DNA of 64,000 nt from contig NZ_JAHLZY020000001.1 of assembly GCF_018967865.2 (NCBI RefSeq), forward strand, positions 3,596,001 through 3,660,000. The letters run 5' to 3'. Position 1 is the stretch's first letter. Every line of letters begins with the position of its first letter. Below, in pieces: positions 16,533 to 24,614 of this stretch. Both the position numbers and the translations under genes were made by a program. The notes beneath the pieces are model-generated. The model did no database searches. It saw only the letters and a program-made list of their open reading frames with translations, and was not told the origin of the DNA. The DNA is from Hymenobacter siberiensis (GTDB lineage: Bacteria > Bacteroidota > Bacteroidia > Cytophagales > Hymenobacteraceae).

Positions 16533-17579
16533 ATGAAACTAACACCTGGAATAGCCGTTTGGGCGCTGCTGGTGATGCTGTTTTCAGCAAGGTCGGGCAG
16601 CGCCCAAACCGTTTCGGCCCCGCGCCACACCTTCACGCGCAGCGCCCACCTCATGGGTTCGCACTTTACGTTCACGGTGGTGGCCGAGAATGATTCGGCG
16701 GGGCAACAGGCCTTGCGCGCCGGCCTGGGCGAGGTGAAGCGCATCGACCGGCTGATGTCGTTCTGGGATTCCACGTCCGAAGTGGTGCGCATCAACCGGG
16801 CGGCGGGCGTGCAGCCGGTGGCCGTGTCCGCCGAAACGTTCGATTTGATTACCCGCACCCTTAACCTGTCGCGGCTCAGCGGGGGCGCGTTCGATATCAC
16901 CTTCGCCAGCGCCGACAAGCTATACAAGTTTGACCGGCATGCCCACCCTGCCCTGCCCGATTCGGCGGCCGTCCGGGCATCGGTGCGGCGCATTGGCTGG
17001 CAGAAAATTCAGATGGATGCCGCGAAGCACACGGTTTTCCTGCCCGAAAAAGGCATGCGCATCAACTTAGCGGGCATTCTGCAGGGCTACGGCCTGCGCC
17101 GAGCCAAGCAGGTGATCGACAAAATGGACATCAAAGGCGGGCTGATGAATGGCTCGGGCGACATCTATTGCTGGGGCCGGCAGGCCGACGGCTCGCTCTG
17201 GCGCGTAGCTATCGGCGACCCCGACCACCCCAACAGCATGGCCGCCTGGGTGGACGTGACGGACATGGCCGTGGTGACGGCCGGCAACTACGAGCAGTAT
17301 TTCACGGTGGACAAGCAGGTGTACGGCCACATCATCAACCCGCACACCGGCTACCCGTCTATCGGGCTGCGCTCGGTTACCATCCTCTGCTCCGATGTGG
17401 AGCTCGCCGATGGATTAGACGAAGTCGTCTTCGTGAAAGGCCCAACCGCCGGTTTGGCTTTCATCAACAGCCTGAAAGGTATTGATTGCACGCTGATAAC
17501 CGACGACAACCGCACGCTGGCCTCGCGGGGCATGACATTGAACTACTACCACGGCGCGACTCCGGCCGCCCGTCCCTGA
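16533..17579 (+). CDS. apbE: ApbE-family FAD:protein FMN transferase
   Basis: 348 aa from the ATG at 16533; ATG 16527 is two codons upstream. An N-terminal signal peptide (GIAVWALLVMLFSARSGSAQ) sends it to the periplasm. The family motifs are in order: MGSHFTFTV, the SFWDSTSEVVRIN loop, GGAFDITF, INLAGILQGYGLRRAK, GGLMNGSGDIYCWG, VVTAGNYEQYF, HIINPHTGYP and ADGLDEVVFVKG. Enzymes of this family take FMN from FAD and attach it to a Ser/Thr of a target protein. No obvious flavinylation-site motif is present in the neighbouring proteins, so the acceptor is unknown. Fifteen bases separate it from the DUF4266 gene. Confidence 0.92.
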   Translation: MKLTPGIAVWALLVMLFSARSGSAQTVSAPRHTFTRSAHLMGSHFTFTVVAENDSAGQQALRAGLGEVKRIDRLMSFWDSTSEVVRINRAAGVQPVAVSAETFDLITRTLNLSRLSGGAFDITFASADKLYKFDRHAHPALPDSAAVRASVRRIGWQKIQMDAAKHTVFLPEKGMRINLAGILQGYGLRRAKQVIDKMDIKGGLMNGSGDIYCWGRQADGSLWRVAIGDPDHPNSMAAWVDVTDMAVVTAGNYEQYFTVDKQVYGHIINPHTGYPSIGLRSVTILCSDVELADGLDEVVFVKGPTAGLAFINSLKGIDCTLITDDNRTLASRGMTLNYYHGATPAARP

Positions 17580-17594
17580 TTTTTTGCAATTCCT

Positions 17595-17843
17595 ATGACT
17601 TTGAAAACCATCTCCTTATCTGCGCATCCCCGCCTGGCGCTGGGGCTGCTGCTGCTGCCTTTCGGGGCGGCGCTGCCGAGCTGCGTGTCGGTGAAAGCCT
17701 ACCAGAAAGTGTATCTCAACGACGAGGACATGAAGCTGGCCAGCAAAACCGTGGAAACGCCCGAAACCAACTTCGAAAGCTACCGCGAGGGAGCCGGGGG
17801 GGCCAATGGCGGCAAAGTAGGCGGCGGCTGCGGCTGCAACTGA
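17595..17843 (+). CDS. DUF4266 small lipoprotein with Gly/Cys C-terminus
   Basis: 82 aa. A signal peptide ends in the lipobox LPSC (around residue 30), giving a mature protein of about 53 residues. The conserved part reads VKAYQKVYLNDEDMKLAS and the C-terminus ends GGGCGCN, with two cysteines next to a glycine run. The fixed GGGCGCN tail is the diagnostic feature of DUF4266. Cysteines at an exposed flexible tail suggest a redox, metal-binding or modification site that the module's thioredoxin and ApbE proteins could act on; this is inference. Confidence 0.88.
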   Translation: MTLKTISLSAHPRLALGLLLLPFGAALPSCVSVKAYQKVYLNDEDMKLASKTVETPETNFESYREGAGGANGGKVGGGCGCN

Positions 17844-17856
17844 TTCAAAGCACAAA

Positions 17857-17962
17857 AGAGCGTCATGCTGAGCGCAACCGAAGCATCTCGCTCGCTTCGT
17901 TGCAACCAGCATTGATTACTACCACAGGCGAGATGCTTCGGCTGCGCTCAGCATGACGCTCT
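17857..17962. repeat. Palindromic element, family B (GTCATGCTGAGCG), copy 1
   Basis: AGAGCGTCATGCTGAGCG at 17857 is inverted at the right end, and the arms of about 35 bases enclose a loop of about 35 bases. It lies between the DUF4266 and DUF3570 genes and ends 6 bases before the DUF3570 start codon, so it must be part of the operon mRNA unless DUF3570 has its own promoter. Confidence 0.85.
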
Positions 17963-17968
17963 CTTACA

Positions 17969-19342
17969 ATGTTCTACAAAACCAGTTCCTTGAAAAAGCT
18001 ACTACTCCCCCTGCTGGCCCTGAGTGCCCTGGCCACCCCGGCCCTGGCCCAGACCGGTACCACGCAAAACCCGAACCGCATCGACGGCTACGGTGCGCCC
18101 GTGAGCCCTTCGGTGCCGGTGAGCCGTGCGGCCGACGAAACGACCATCGACATCATCGGCGGCTACTACCAGCAAACCGGCAGCCACGGGGCCGTGGAAG
18201 GCGGCCGGGGCACCCAGCAGCTCACGGATGTGCCCCCGGCTATCATCGTGAATGTGCCGCTGGATACCGTGAGCCGGCTGAGCGTGAACGTGGGGGCCGA
18301 TTTCTATGCCTCGGCCTCGACTGACCGGATTGACTTTGCGCTGAGCACGCCCTCGGCGCACGACGTGCGCATCCACGGCGATTTCGGCTACAGCCGCGAG
18401 CAGAAAGCCAAGGGCACCATCTGGGGCGTGGGCACGGGCGTATCGAAAGAATATGACTACCTGTCGTTCAACGTGGCCGGCTCCTTCGCCAAAACCTCGC
18501 AGGACGGCAACCGCCAGCTGAGCTTGGCCGGGCAGGTATTCTTCGACCAAGTGACGCTGATTACACCCATTGAGCTACGTGAGCCGGGCAATGGTCGCGG
18601 CAAAAGTCAGTATGGCACCGACACGCGCCAGACCTACAACTTCACGGCCACCTACTCGCAGGTGCTCACCAAGCGCTTGCAGGCGGCCATTAGCACCGAG
18701 CTGGTGTCACAAAACGGGCTGCTGAGCACGCCGTTCCACCGGGTGTATTTCCGCGACAACCCCGCGCAGAATACCGTTCCGACCCTGAGCGACAACTTCA
18801 TTCCGCGCTTCCCCACGGCGGCCCGCATCGAAAACCTGCCCCGCGCCCGCTTTAAGTATCCGGTGAGCCTGCGGCTGAACTACTACGCCTCTGATTTGGT
18901 GCAGATTCGTGGATTCTACCGCTTTTACAACGACAACTTTGGCGTTGTAGCCCACACCTTTGAGCTGGAGCTGCCCGTGAAAATCACGCCGTTTTTCGTG
19001 GCCTACCCCTTCTACCGCTACCATACCCAGACGGCGGCCAAGTATTTCGCGCCGTTTGCTCAGCATTCCATCAACGACACGTATTATACTTCCGACTACG
19101 ACCTGGCGGCCCTCTCGGCCAACAAAGTGGGCCTGGGCCTGCGCTACTCGCCGGTGTACGGCATCGGGCGCTTCCACGTACCGGGCAAAAACGCGCAGGG
19201 CCTGCCCCGCGTCATGCGCTTCAAGTCGCTGGATGTACGCTACGCCAACTACCAGCAAACCGGCTCCTCTATTTACCTCGCCGCCGACCGCGCCGACCTA
19301 AAAGCCAATATTATCAGCTTCGATTTGGGCTTTGCCCTATAG
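17969..19342 (+). CDS. DUF3570 predicted outer-membrane beta-barrel protein
   Basis: 457 aa with a signal peptide to about residue 28 (LLLPLLALSALATPALAQ). The rest is made of alternating aromatic/polar strands typical of an outer-membrane barrel (YNFTATYSQVLTKRLQAAIS, FKYPVSLRLNYYASDLVQIR, HTFELELPVKITPFFVAYPF) and ends in FDLGFAL, a barrel-like C-terminus. The position after thioredoxin, ApbE and DUF4266 is the recurring context of DUF3570. It may be the outer-membrane partner or exporter of the small lipoprotein. A family B hairpin stands directly before its start. Confidence 0.85.
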   Translation: MFYKTSSLKKLLLPLLALSALATPALAQTGTTQNPNRIDGYGAPVSPSVPVSRAADETTIDIIGGYYQQTGSHGAVEGGRGTQQLTDVPPAIIVNVPLDTVSRLSVNVGADFYASASTDRIDFALSTPSAHDVRIHGDFGYSREQKAKGTIWGVGTGVSKEYDYLSFNVAGSFAKTSQDGNRQLSLAGQVFFDQVTLITPIELREPGNGRGKSQYGTDTRQTYNFTATYSQVLTKRLQAAISTELVSQNGLLSTPFHRVYFRDNPAQNTVPTLSDNFIPRFPTAARIENLPRARFKYPVSLRLNYYASDLVQIRGFYRFYNDNFGVVAHTFELELPVKITPFFVAYPFYRYHTQTAAKYFAPFAQHSINDTYYTSDYDLAALSANKVGLGLRYSPVYGIGRFHVPGKNAQGLPRVMRFKSLDVRYANYQQTGSSIYLAADRADLKANIISFDLGFAL

Positions 19343-19345
19343 AAA

Positions 19346-19376
19346 CCGGGGCATTTGCGCCCGGCTTTATTTTCTT
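19346..19376 (+). terminator. Terminator after the DUF3570 gene
   Basis: CCGGG (19347-19351) pairs with CCCGG (19360-19364), followed by CTTTATTTTCTTT, 4 bases after the DUF3570 stop. It would end the four-gene transcript. A second hairpin (ACGGCCGGC/GCCGGCCGT) follows near 19393-19428. Confidence 0.55.
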
Positions 19377-19490
19377 TGTGGTGTGTAAACCAACGGCCGG
19401 CCGGCATCAATGCCAGTGCCGGCCGTTTGCGTGTCGCGCCATTGCCCTACTTTACTCATTTACTCACTCACTCACTTACCCATTTACCGC

Positions 19491-19901
19491 TTGAAACACT
19501 GGCTCGTTAAATCAGAACCCGAAGCTTACTCCTGGGCCACCTTCGTGCAGGAAGACGGCACCGCCTGGACCGGCGTGCGCAACTACCAGGCCCGCAACAA
19601 CCTGAACCTGATGCAGCCCGGCGACCTCGTGCTCTTCTACCACAGCGTGAGCGAAAAGGCCATTGTGGGCCTGGCCGAAGTAGCCGCCCTGGCCCACCCC
19701 GATGCCACGGCCGAGGCCGGCTCGCCCTGGGTGGCCGTGCCGCTGCGGCCGGTGCAGCCCATTTCGCGCCCCGTGGGCCTGGCCCAACTCAAGGCCGATG
19801 CGCGGCTGGGCGAGCTGGCGCTCATCCGGCAGTCGCGGTTATCAGTGCTACCGGTGCGGCCCGAGGAGTTTGATGCCATCCTGGAGATGGGGGCCGAATA
19901 G
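19491..19901 (+). CDS. EVE-domain protein
   Basis: 137 aa from a TTG at 19491; upstream codons in frame (ACTCACTCACTC repeats) do not look coding. The domain begins KHWLVKSEPEAYSWATFVQE, continues WTGVRNYQARNNLNLMQPGD and LVLFYHSVSEKAIVGLAEV, and ends SRLSVLPVRPEEFDAILEMG. The aromatic cage with W and Y residues fits the PUA-like EVE fold that binds modified bases in DNA or RNA. Stand-alone bacterial copies of this length are common; a role in sensing modified nucleic acids is inferred from the family. Confidence 0.9.
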   Translation: MKHWLVKSEPEAYSWATFVQEDGTAWTGVRNYQARNNLNLMQPGDLVLFYHSVSEKAIVGLAEVAALAHPDATAEAGSPWVAVPLRPVQPISRPVGLAQLKADARLGELALIRQSRLSVLPVRPEEFDAILEMGAE

Positions 19902-20004
19902 CCGGTTGAGCGGCCAGATAAAACGCAGAATTCAGTTGTAACTTTAAAGCAGTAGCTGCGCGTTAGAAACAAGTATTCACGGTTGCTTTTTACGGCGTAC
20001 GGGC

Positions 20005-21600
20005 ATGAAACTTCGCTACCTTTTGCTGTTGATTTCGTTGGCCACGCTGGCCGACCTGGCACCGGTGCGCGCTCAGCACAAGCTTCCGCTGCCGCCCCCC
20101 GCCAACGCGCCCCACCAGCCGGCCCGCACCGAGCTCCTGCTGGAGCGCCACGAAAGCGAGGTGCACGTGCAGCCCCTGGCCCCAGACAGCACCGTGGTGG
20201 TGCTGATAGGCCGCGACCGGCCACTGTCGAACAAAACTAAGTTCTCGTTTCAGCAGTACGACCGCGACCTGCACCTGCGGCAGGAGCTGCCGCTGGAAGT
20301 GGACGAGGAGTTTGATTTTGTTCGTATGTGCGCCGAGGGCACCACGGTGTACGCGCTGTTTACGTCGCACAGCACCGCCGGCCGGCTGCTGGTGGCCGCC
20401 TTCAATGGCCCGGTGAGCCAGACCCGTACCCAAACCTTCGATACCAAGCTCAGCCGCGAGGTGGTGGAGCTGAAGGCGCTCGATGGCCGCCTGTTTGCCA
20501 CGGTACTGCTGAACGACCAGCTCCACGTCACGGCGCTGCTGCTGGACGTGGCCACCGGCCAGATGCAGTACCTGCCCTCCGTGTACGAGCCGCTGCCTAC
20601 GCAGCTCACCTTCGTGGCCGATGCCGCCACCCGCCGCGCCGAGTACGTGCTGAGCCAGACCAACGGCCGCAAAAGCCGCCTGCTCCTCAAGCAGCTCACC
20701 GATAAGGGCCAGCTCGTGAGCTCCGAATTTGTGCAGGCCGAGAGCGAGCGCAGCCTCATCACGGCCCAGCTCACGCCGCTGCAGGACACCACGGCCCGCC
20801 TGCTCATGGGCACCTACTCGCTCCGTGACCCCACTTATGCGCAGGGCCTGTTTGCCACCGACCTGCGCCTAGGGGCCAACACCGGCATCAAGCCCCCGCT
20901 GCGGTTCTACGACTTCCTGCACCTCAAGCATTTCTTCGACTACCTCAAGCCCAGCCGCCAGGCCCGGTTGCGGCTGCGCACCGAGCGGCGCATTGCCCGC
21001 GCGGTGCCGCCCCTGCGCTGGCACTACCGGCTGCTACTGCACGAGCTGCGGCCCCAGCCCGACGGCAGCTACGTGCTGGTGGCCGAAGTGTACTACCCGC
21101 ACTACCGCTACAACAGCTACGGCAGCTACACCGGCCCGCTCAATAGCGGCATCGGCAACCAGTATGGCTCGCCCTACGGCAGCTCCCGGATATTCGATGG
21201 CTACGAAACCACGCACGCCCTGGTATGCGGGTTTGACCGTGCCGGCAACCTGCTCTGGGACAATACTTTTGTGGTAGAAAACCTGCGCCGCTCCGAGCTC
21301 GAAGAAGCCGTGCGCCTGCAAATCCTGCCCGATGGCCGCCTGGTGCTGGCCTACCTCGACGAGGAAAAGCTGCGCTATAAGCTGGTGAACGGGGCCGAGT
21401 CGTCGCCCAACGACCAGCAGGTGCCCGTCCAACTCGGGGCCGGCCCCAACGACAACGGAGCCGAACACGCCACCGATACCTATCAGGCCGACCTGCTGCC
21501 CTGGTTCGGCAGCCGCTTCGTGGCCACGGGCTACCAGCACGTGCGCGTGGAGCGTGGCAAAGACCGCGACGTTTTTTTCCTGAATTCGGTGGTGTTTTAG
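20005..21600 (+). CDS. Large secreted protein of unknown function
   Basis: 531 aa. A signal peptide covers residues 1-24 (LRYLLLLISLATLADLAPVRA). The mature part is beta-rich with repeated blocks that look like propeller strands (STVVVLIGRDRPLSNKTKF, GTTVYALFTSHSTAGRLLVA, DGRLFATVLLNDQLHVTALL, LLHELRPQPDGSYVLVAEVY). A Tyr/Ser/Gly-rich loop (HYRYNSYGSYTGPLNSGIGN) lies near residue 370. No catalytic motif is recognised. It stands alone between the EVE gene and a family B palindrome. It seems to be a Cytophagales-type conserved hypothetical protein, perhaps a periplasmic beta-propeller. Confidence 0.75.
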   Translation: MKLRYLLLLISLATLADLAPVRAQHKLPLPPPANAPHQPARTELLLERHESEVHVQPLAPDSTVVVLIGRDRPLSNKTKFSFQQYDRDLHLRQELPLEVDEEFDFVRMCAEGTTVYALFTSHSTAGRLLVAAFNGPVSQTRTQTFDTKLSREVVELKALDGRLFATVLLNDQLHVTALLLDVATGQMQYLPSVYEPLPTQLTFVADAATRRAEYVLSQTNGRKSRLLLKQLTDKGQLVSSEFVQAESERSLITAQLTPLQDTTARLLMGTYSLRDPTYAQGLFATDLRLGANTGIKPPLRFYDFLHLKHFFDYLKPSRQARLRLRTERRIARAVPPLRWHYRLLLHELRPQPDGSYVLVAEVYYPHYRYNSYGSYTGPLNSGIGNQYGSPYGSSRIFDGYETTHALVCGFDRAGNLLWDNTFVVENLRRSELEEAVRLQILPDGRLVLAYLDEEKLRYKLVNGAESSPNDQQVPVQLGAGPNDNGAEHATDTYQADLLPWFGSRFVATGYQHVRVERGKDRDVFFLNSVVF

Positions 21601-21609
21601 GAAAAATCG

Positions 21610-21717
21610 TTTGTCATCCTGAACGGAGCGAAGGACCTTATCACATAAGAACAGTTTGCAGTAATTTCAAACCCCTGCCAACGTGATAAGGTCCTTCGCT
21701 CCGCTCAGGATGACAAA
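21610..21717. repeat. Palindromic element, family B (GTCATCCTGA), copy 2
   Basis: TTTGTCATCCTGAACGGAGC at the left faces its inverted copy ending CAGGATGACAAA. The arms contain CGAAGGACCTTATCA, shared with the copy at 62525-62623. The element starts 10 bases after the stop of the secreted protein gene. Confidence 0.85.
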
Positions 21718-21747
21718 TGCCTGCACTTGTAGCCCAATCGCCTCCCC

Positions 21748-21755
21748 TACCTTTG
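21748..21755 (+). promoter_or_regulatory. Bacteroidota-type -7 promoter box (TACCTTTG)
   Basis: TACCTTTG matches TAnnTTTG exactly and is preceded at 18 bases by CTTG (21726-21729), a fair -33 element. The ATG of the DUF4252-like gene follows only 4 bases after the box, so the transcript is predicted to be leaderless or nearly so. Confidence 0.6.
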
Positions 21756-21759
21756 CCGC

Positions 21760-22314
21760 ATGATTACTAAACTCCGCTTCCCGGTCCTCATCCTGTTCTT
21801 ACTGCTGTCGGGTTGCCGCGCCGGTGGCCCCGGCAGTCCTTCGCGCACCGTTTCTTCGTTTTTCTCGAAATACAACGGCCGCGAAGGCTTCAAAACCACC
21901 GAATGGTCGGCCGACCTGCTCCAGCGCCTGGCCCTGGTGAAAGCAGCCAAGTTCCTCGGCGGCTCCGACCTCACCAACGCCATCACCGGCATTCGCTCGG
22001 CCAAGGTTATTAGCTTTGCGCCCACCACCACTTCGGCCAAGGAGCTGGCCAGCCAGGGACTGCGTAGCGAAGCATCGGGCATTCTGCAAAGTAACAAGTA
22101 TGACGCCCTCACCACCGCCGGCTTCGGCGGCAGCAACTACGCCGTGTCTACGCGCGGCTCGGGCAACAGCATTTCGGAGTTTGCCGCCCTCGGCACCCTG
22201 CCCGACGTAGCCGATTCGTTCGTGCTAGTGTCGGTACAGGGCAATTTCACCAGTGCCCAGGTAGCAGCCCTGAGCAAATACCTGCCGCAGATTGTGCAGG
22301 CCACCGGTAAATGA
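21760..22314 (+). CDS. DUF4252-like lipoprotein
   Basis: 184 aa. The signal peptide ends in the lipobox LLSGC (residues 15-19), predicting lipid anchoring. The mature region VSSFFSKYNGREGFKTTEWS followed by LAGLITGIRSAKV-like text (ITGIRSAKVISFAP) and a C-terminal DSFVLVSVQGNFTSAQVAAL fits the DUF4252 pattern of small Bacteroidota lipoproteins of unknown function. It is expressed from a box only 4 bases before its start. The stop codon touches the outer arm of a nested palindrome. Confidence 0.65.
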   Translation: MITKLRFPVLILFLLLSGCRAGGPGSPSRTVSSFFSKYNGREGFKTTEWSADLLQRLALVKAAKFLGGSDLTNAITGIRSAKVISFAPTTTSAKELASQGLRSEASGILQSNKYDALTTAGFGGSNYAVSTRGSGNSISEFAALGTLPDVADSFVLVSVQGNFTSAQVAALSKYLPQIVQATGK

Positions 22315-22519
22315 ATGTGAAGAATTGAAAAATGTGGGGAATGTGGGGAATGTGAAAATGGAGTTGTTTAGAAAGTCCCCGAACGGTCATGCTTCGCTGC
22401 GCTCTGCATGACCGTTCGGGGACCTTTTGTGACTTTCTAAACAACTCCAATATTCTTGGGCGCTGTACAACTAGCTTACCCTATTCTCATATTTCCCACA
22501 TTTTTCAATTCTTCACATT
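22314..22519. repeat. Nested palindromes filling a convergent gap
   Basis: The outer arms AATGTGAAGAATTGAAAAAT (22314) and its inverted copy (to 22519) flank an inner palindrome at 22360-22448 (GGAGTTGTTTAGAAAGTC...). The outer arms run from the stop codon of the DUF4252-like gene into the stop codon of pepP. The inner element is also found at 34374-34458. Confidence 0.85.
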
Positions 22520-23807
22520 ATTTTCTCATCAAGGCCTCAATCTCATCGGCCTGAATCGGAATATTGGCCATCAAATCTTCATTGCCATTGGCAGTGAGCA
22601 GGATATCATTTTCCAGGCGGATACCCAGGCCTTCCTCGGGAATGTAGATACCGGGCTCGCAGGTGTACACCATGCCGGCTTCGAAGGTGCGGTACTTATA
22701 GCCCACGTCGTGGACATCGAGGCCGAGGTAGTGGCTGGTGCCGTGCATGAAGTACTTCTTGTAGAGCGGCGCAGCGGGGTCCTGGTTTTTCACGTCGGCG
22801 GCATTCAGCAGGTCGAGCTTGATGAGCTGCTGCTCCATGGCTTCGCCTACCTGGCGGTGGTATTCTTCGATTTCGGTGCCGGGTACGAGGCGCGTTTTGG
22901 CGAAATCCATCACGTTCAGCACGGCATCGTACACCTGGCGCTGGCGCGGGCTGAACTTGCCATTGACCGGAATTGAGCGCGAAAGGTCGGCGGCGTAGTT
23001 GGCGTATTCAGCCCCGAAGTCGAGCAGAATCACCTCGCCGTCCTGGCACTGGTTGTCGTTGGTGGTGTAGTGCAGCACGGTGGCATTTTTGCCGCTGGCC
23101 ACAATACTGCCGTAGGCCGGCCCCCGGCTGCGGTTGCGCATAAACTCGTGCACGATTTCGGCCTCAATCTCAAACTCCCACACGCCCGGCTTTACGAAGC
23201 CCAGCAAGCGCCGAAACGCCTTGCCCGTAATGTCGCAAGCCTCACGCATTACCCGGATTTCCTCGGGGCTCTTGATGGCACGCAGCTGGTGCAGCAAGCG
23301 CGCCGCCCGGCGGTAGGTGTGCAGCGGGTACTGCGCCTGCAGGCTCTTAATGAAGCGGGCATCGCGCGTTTCCACTTCCACCACGGCCCGAATGTGCTCG
23401 TTGGAGGCCAGATACACGTTTTCGGCCTCGTTCATAATCGCGGGCAGCACCGACTTGAAGCTCTCCAGCCACATAATGGTGGGGATGCCGGAGTTCTGGC
23501 GGGCCTCGTCCTTGGTCAGCTTATAGCCTTCCCAGATAAGAATGTGCTCGGAAGTTTCCTTCAAAAACAGGATTTCGCGGTGCTGAGGCAGGCGCGCATC
23601 GGGGAAAATAACAAGGATGCTTTCCTCCTGGTCTACGCCGGAGAGGTAGAACAGGTCGTTGCTCTGGCGAAATGCCATGGTACCGTCGGCGTTGGTCGGC
23701 ATCACATCGTTGCTCTGGAAAATGGCCAGCGAAGCCGGCGGCAACAGCTCACGGAAACGGCGGCGGTTTTCAATAAAAAGCTCGGGGGCAAGGGGAGCGT
23801 AGCGCAT
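22518..23807 (-). CDS. pepP: Xaa-Pro aminopeptidase (M24B family)
   Basis: Removes N-terminal residues preceding proline; a cytosolic dinuclear metal enzyme. 429 aa from the ATG at 23807 (MRYAPLAPELFIENRRRFRE); the frame is open 23 codons further but that part is not conserved-looking. The N-terminal AMP_N domain covers about 1-130. The M24 pita-bread domain carries the metal ligands: D in VILLDFGAEY and in YAADLSRS, H in HGTSHYLGLDVHDVG, and two glutamates in TCEPGIYIPEE and GIRLENDI. A single gene, convergent with the DUF4252-like gene. Confidence 0.93.
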   Translation of the reverse strand: MRYAPLAPELFIENRRRFRELLPPASLAIFQSNDVMPTNADGTMAFRQSNDLFYLSGVDQEESILVIFPDARLPQHREILFLKETSEHILIWEGYKLTKDEARQNSGIPTIMWLESFKSVLPAIMNEAENVYLASNEHIRAVVEVETRDARFIKSLQAQYPLHTYRRAARLLHQLRAIKSPEEIRVMREACDITGKAFRRLLGFVKPGVWEFEIEAEIVHEFMRNRSRGPAYGSIVASGKNATVLHYTTNDNQCQDGEVILLDFGAEYANYAADLSRSIPVNGKFSPRQRQVYDAVLNVMDFAKTRLVPGTEIEEYHRQVGEAMEQQLIKLDLLNAADVKNQDPAAPLYKKYFMHGTSHYLGLDVHDVGYKYRTFEAGMVYTCEPGIYIPEEGLGIRLENDILLTANGNEDLMANIPIQADEIEALMRK

Positions 23808-23903
23808 GGGCGGGAGTTGAGTTGGAATGGGGCCGCAAGTTAGGTAGCCGGCAGCCGGCATGGGCGGCAGCCACAAGCGGGCTTTAGCTGGGGCTAAAAA
23901 CCA

Positions 23904-23938
23904 AAAAGGCCCTTGCTTACGAGAAGCAAGGGCCTTTT
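23904..23938 (-). terminator. Terminator after the 23960-24415 gene
   Basis: AAAAGGCCCTTGCTT pairs with AAGCAAGGGCCTTTT around an ACGAG loop. It is symmetric, but lies 22 bases past the stop of the minus-strand gene, which it should serve. Confidence 0.8.
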
Positions 23939-23959
23939 AAAATAGCAAACAGCTGGGCC

Positions 23960-24415
23960 TTACATTTTAGTTGAGGTCTTTTTCACCGTCGTTTTGTTGG
24001 CATGGTAGCGCATATCGGGCGTGCCGTCGGCCTTCATCGGGCCGGTGCGCATCTTGGTGGTTTTGGTCGATTTGTTCTCCGAGTAACGCATATCGGGCGT
24101 GCCATCGGCTTTCATTTTGGTGCTGCTGGTGGCCGTCGACGATTTGGTCATGCCCGAGGGCGTGGTCATCGTGCTCGATTTGCTGGTCACAGCCGCACCC
24201 CTGGTCGTGGTGCTCGACTTGGTCATGCCCGCCGGGTTGCTCATCGTCGATGATTTTACCGTGGTCCTGGTGGCGGGGGCCTGCATGGTTTTGGTCGTCG
24301 TCATTTTCGACGAACTAGTGCTCATCTGGGTGCCGGCCGGCGTAGCAGTTTGGGCATGGGCCACCGAACTACCAAGCAAGCTGAGGGAAACGAGGAATCC
24401 GAGAATGCGTTTCAT
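23960..24415 (-). CDS. Secreted Ser/Thr/Met-rich repeat protein
   Basis: 151 aa with a signal peptide to about residue 22 (GFLVSLSLLGSSVAHAQ). The mature protein is almost entirely Ser, Thr, Lys and Met: two copies of a KSSTMxxPxGMTKSSTxT unit and, at the C-terminus, two copies of MKADGTPDMRY followed by xxNKxTxK. The KADGTPDMRY-type repeat recurs in small secreted proteins of Bacteroidota; its role is unknown. No globular domain is evident and the region is probably disordered. It has its own terminator. Confidence 0.75.
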   Translation of the reverse strand: MKRILGFLVSLSLLGSSVAHAQTATPAGTQMSTSSSKMTTTKTMQAPATRTTVKSSTMSNPAGMTKSSTTTRGAAVTSKSSTMTTPSGMTKSSTATSSTKMKADGTPDMRYSENKSTKTTKMRTGPMKADGTPDMRYHANKTTVKKTSTKM

Positions 24416-24614
24416 GAGATTGGGAGTGAGAATAAGCTGAATGGTGTGATAATTCGCCTCTTACGGGGTTTCGGGCCGCGTGGTTGGATACCAATGCAGC
24501 TATTTTTTTACGCCTCCTGCCAACCTCGTTTTCTCCCTTACGGCACGCGTTAAACCTTCCCAGCCGCCGGGCCTCCAACCCGCATCTTTTCCCCTATCAC
24601 TGTTTTTTATTCCC

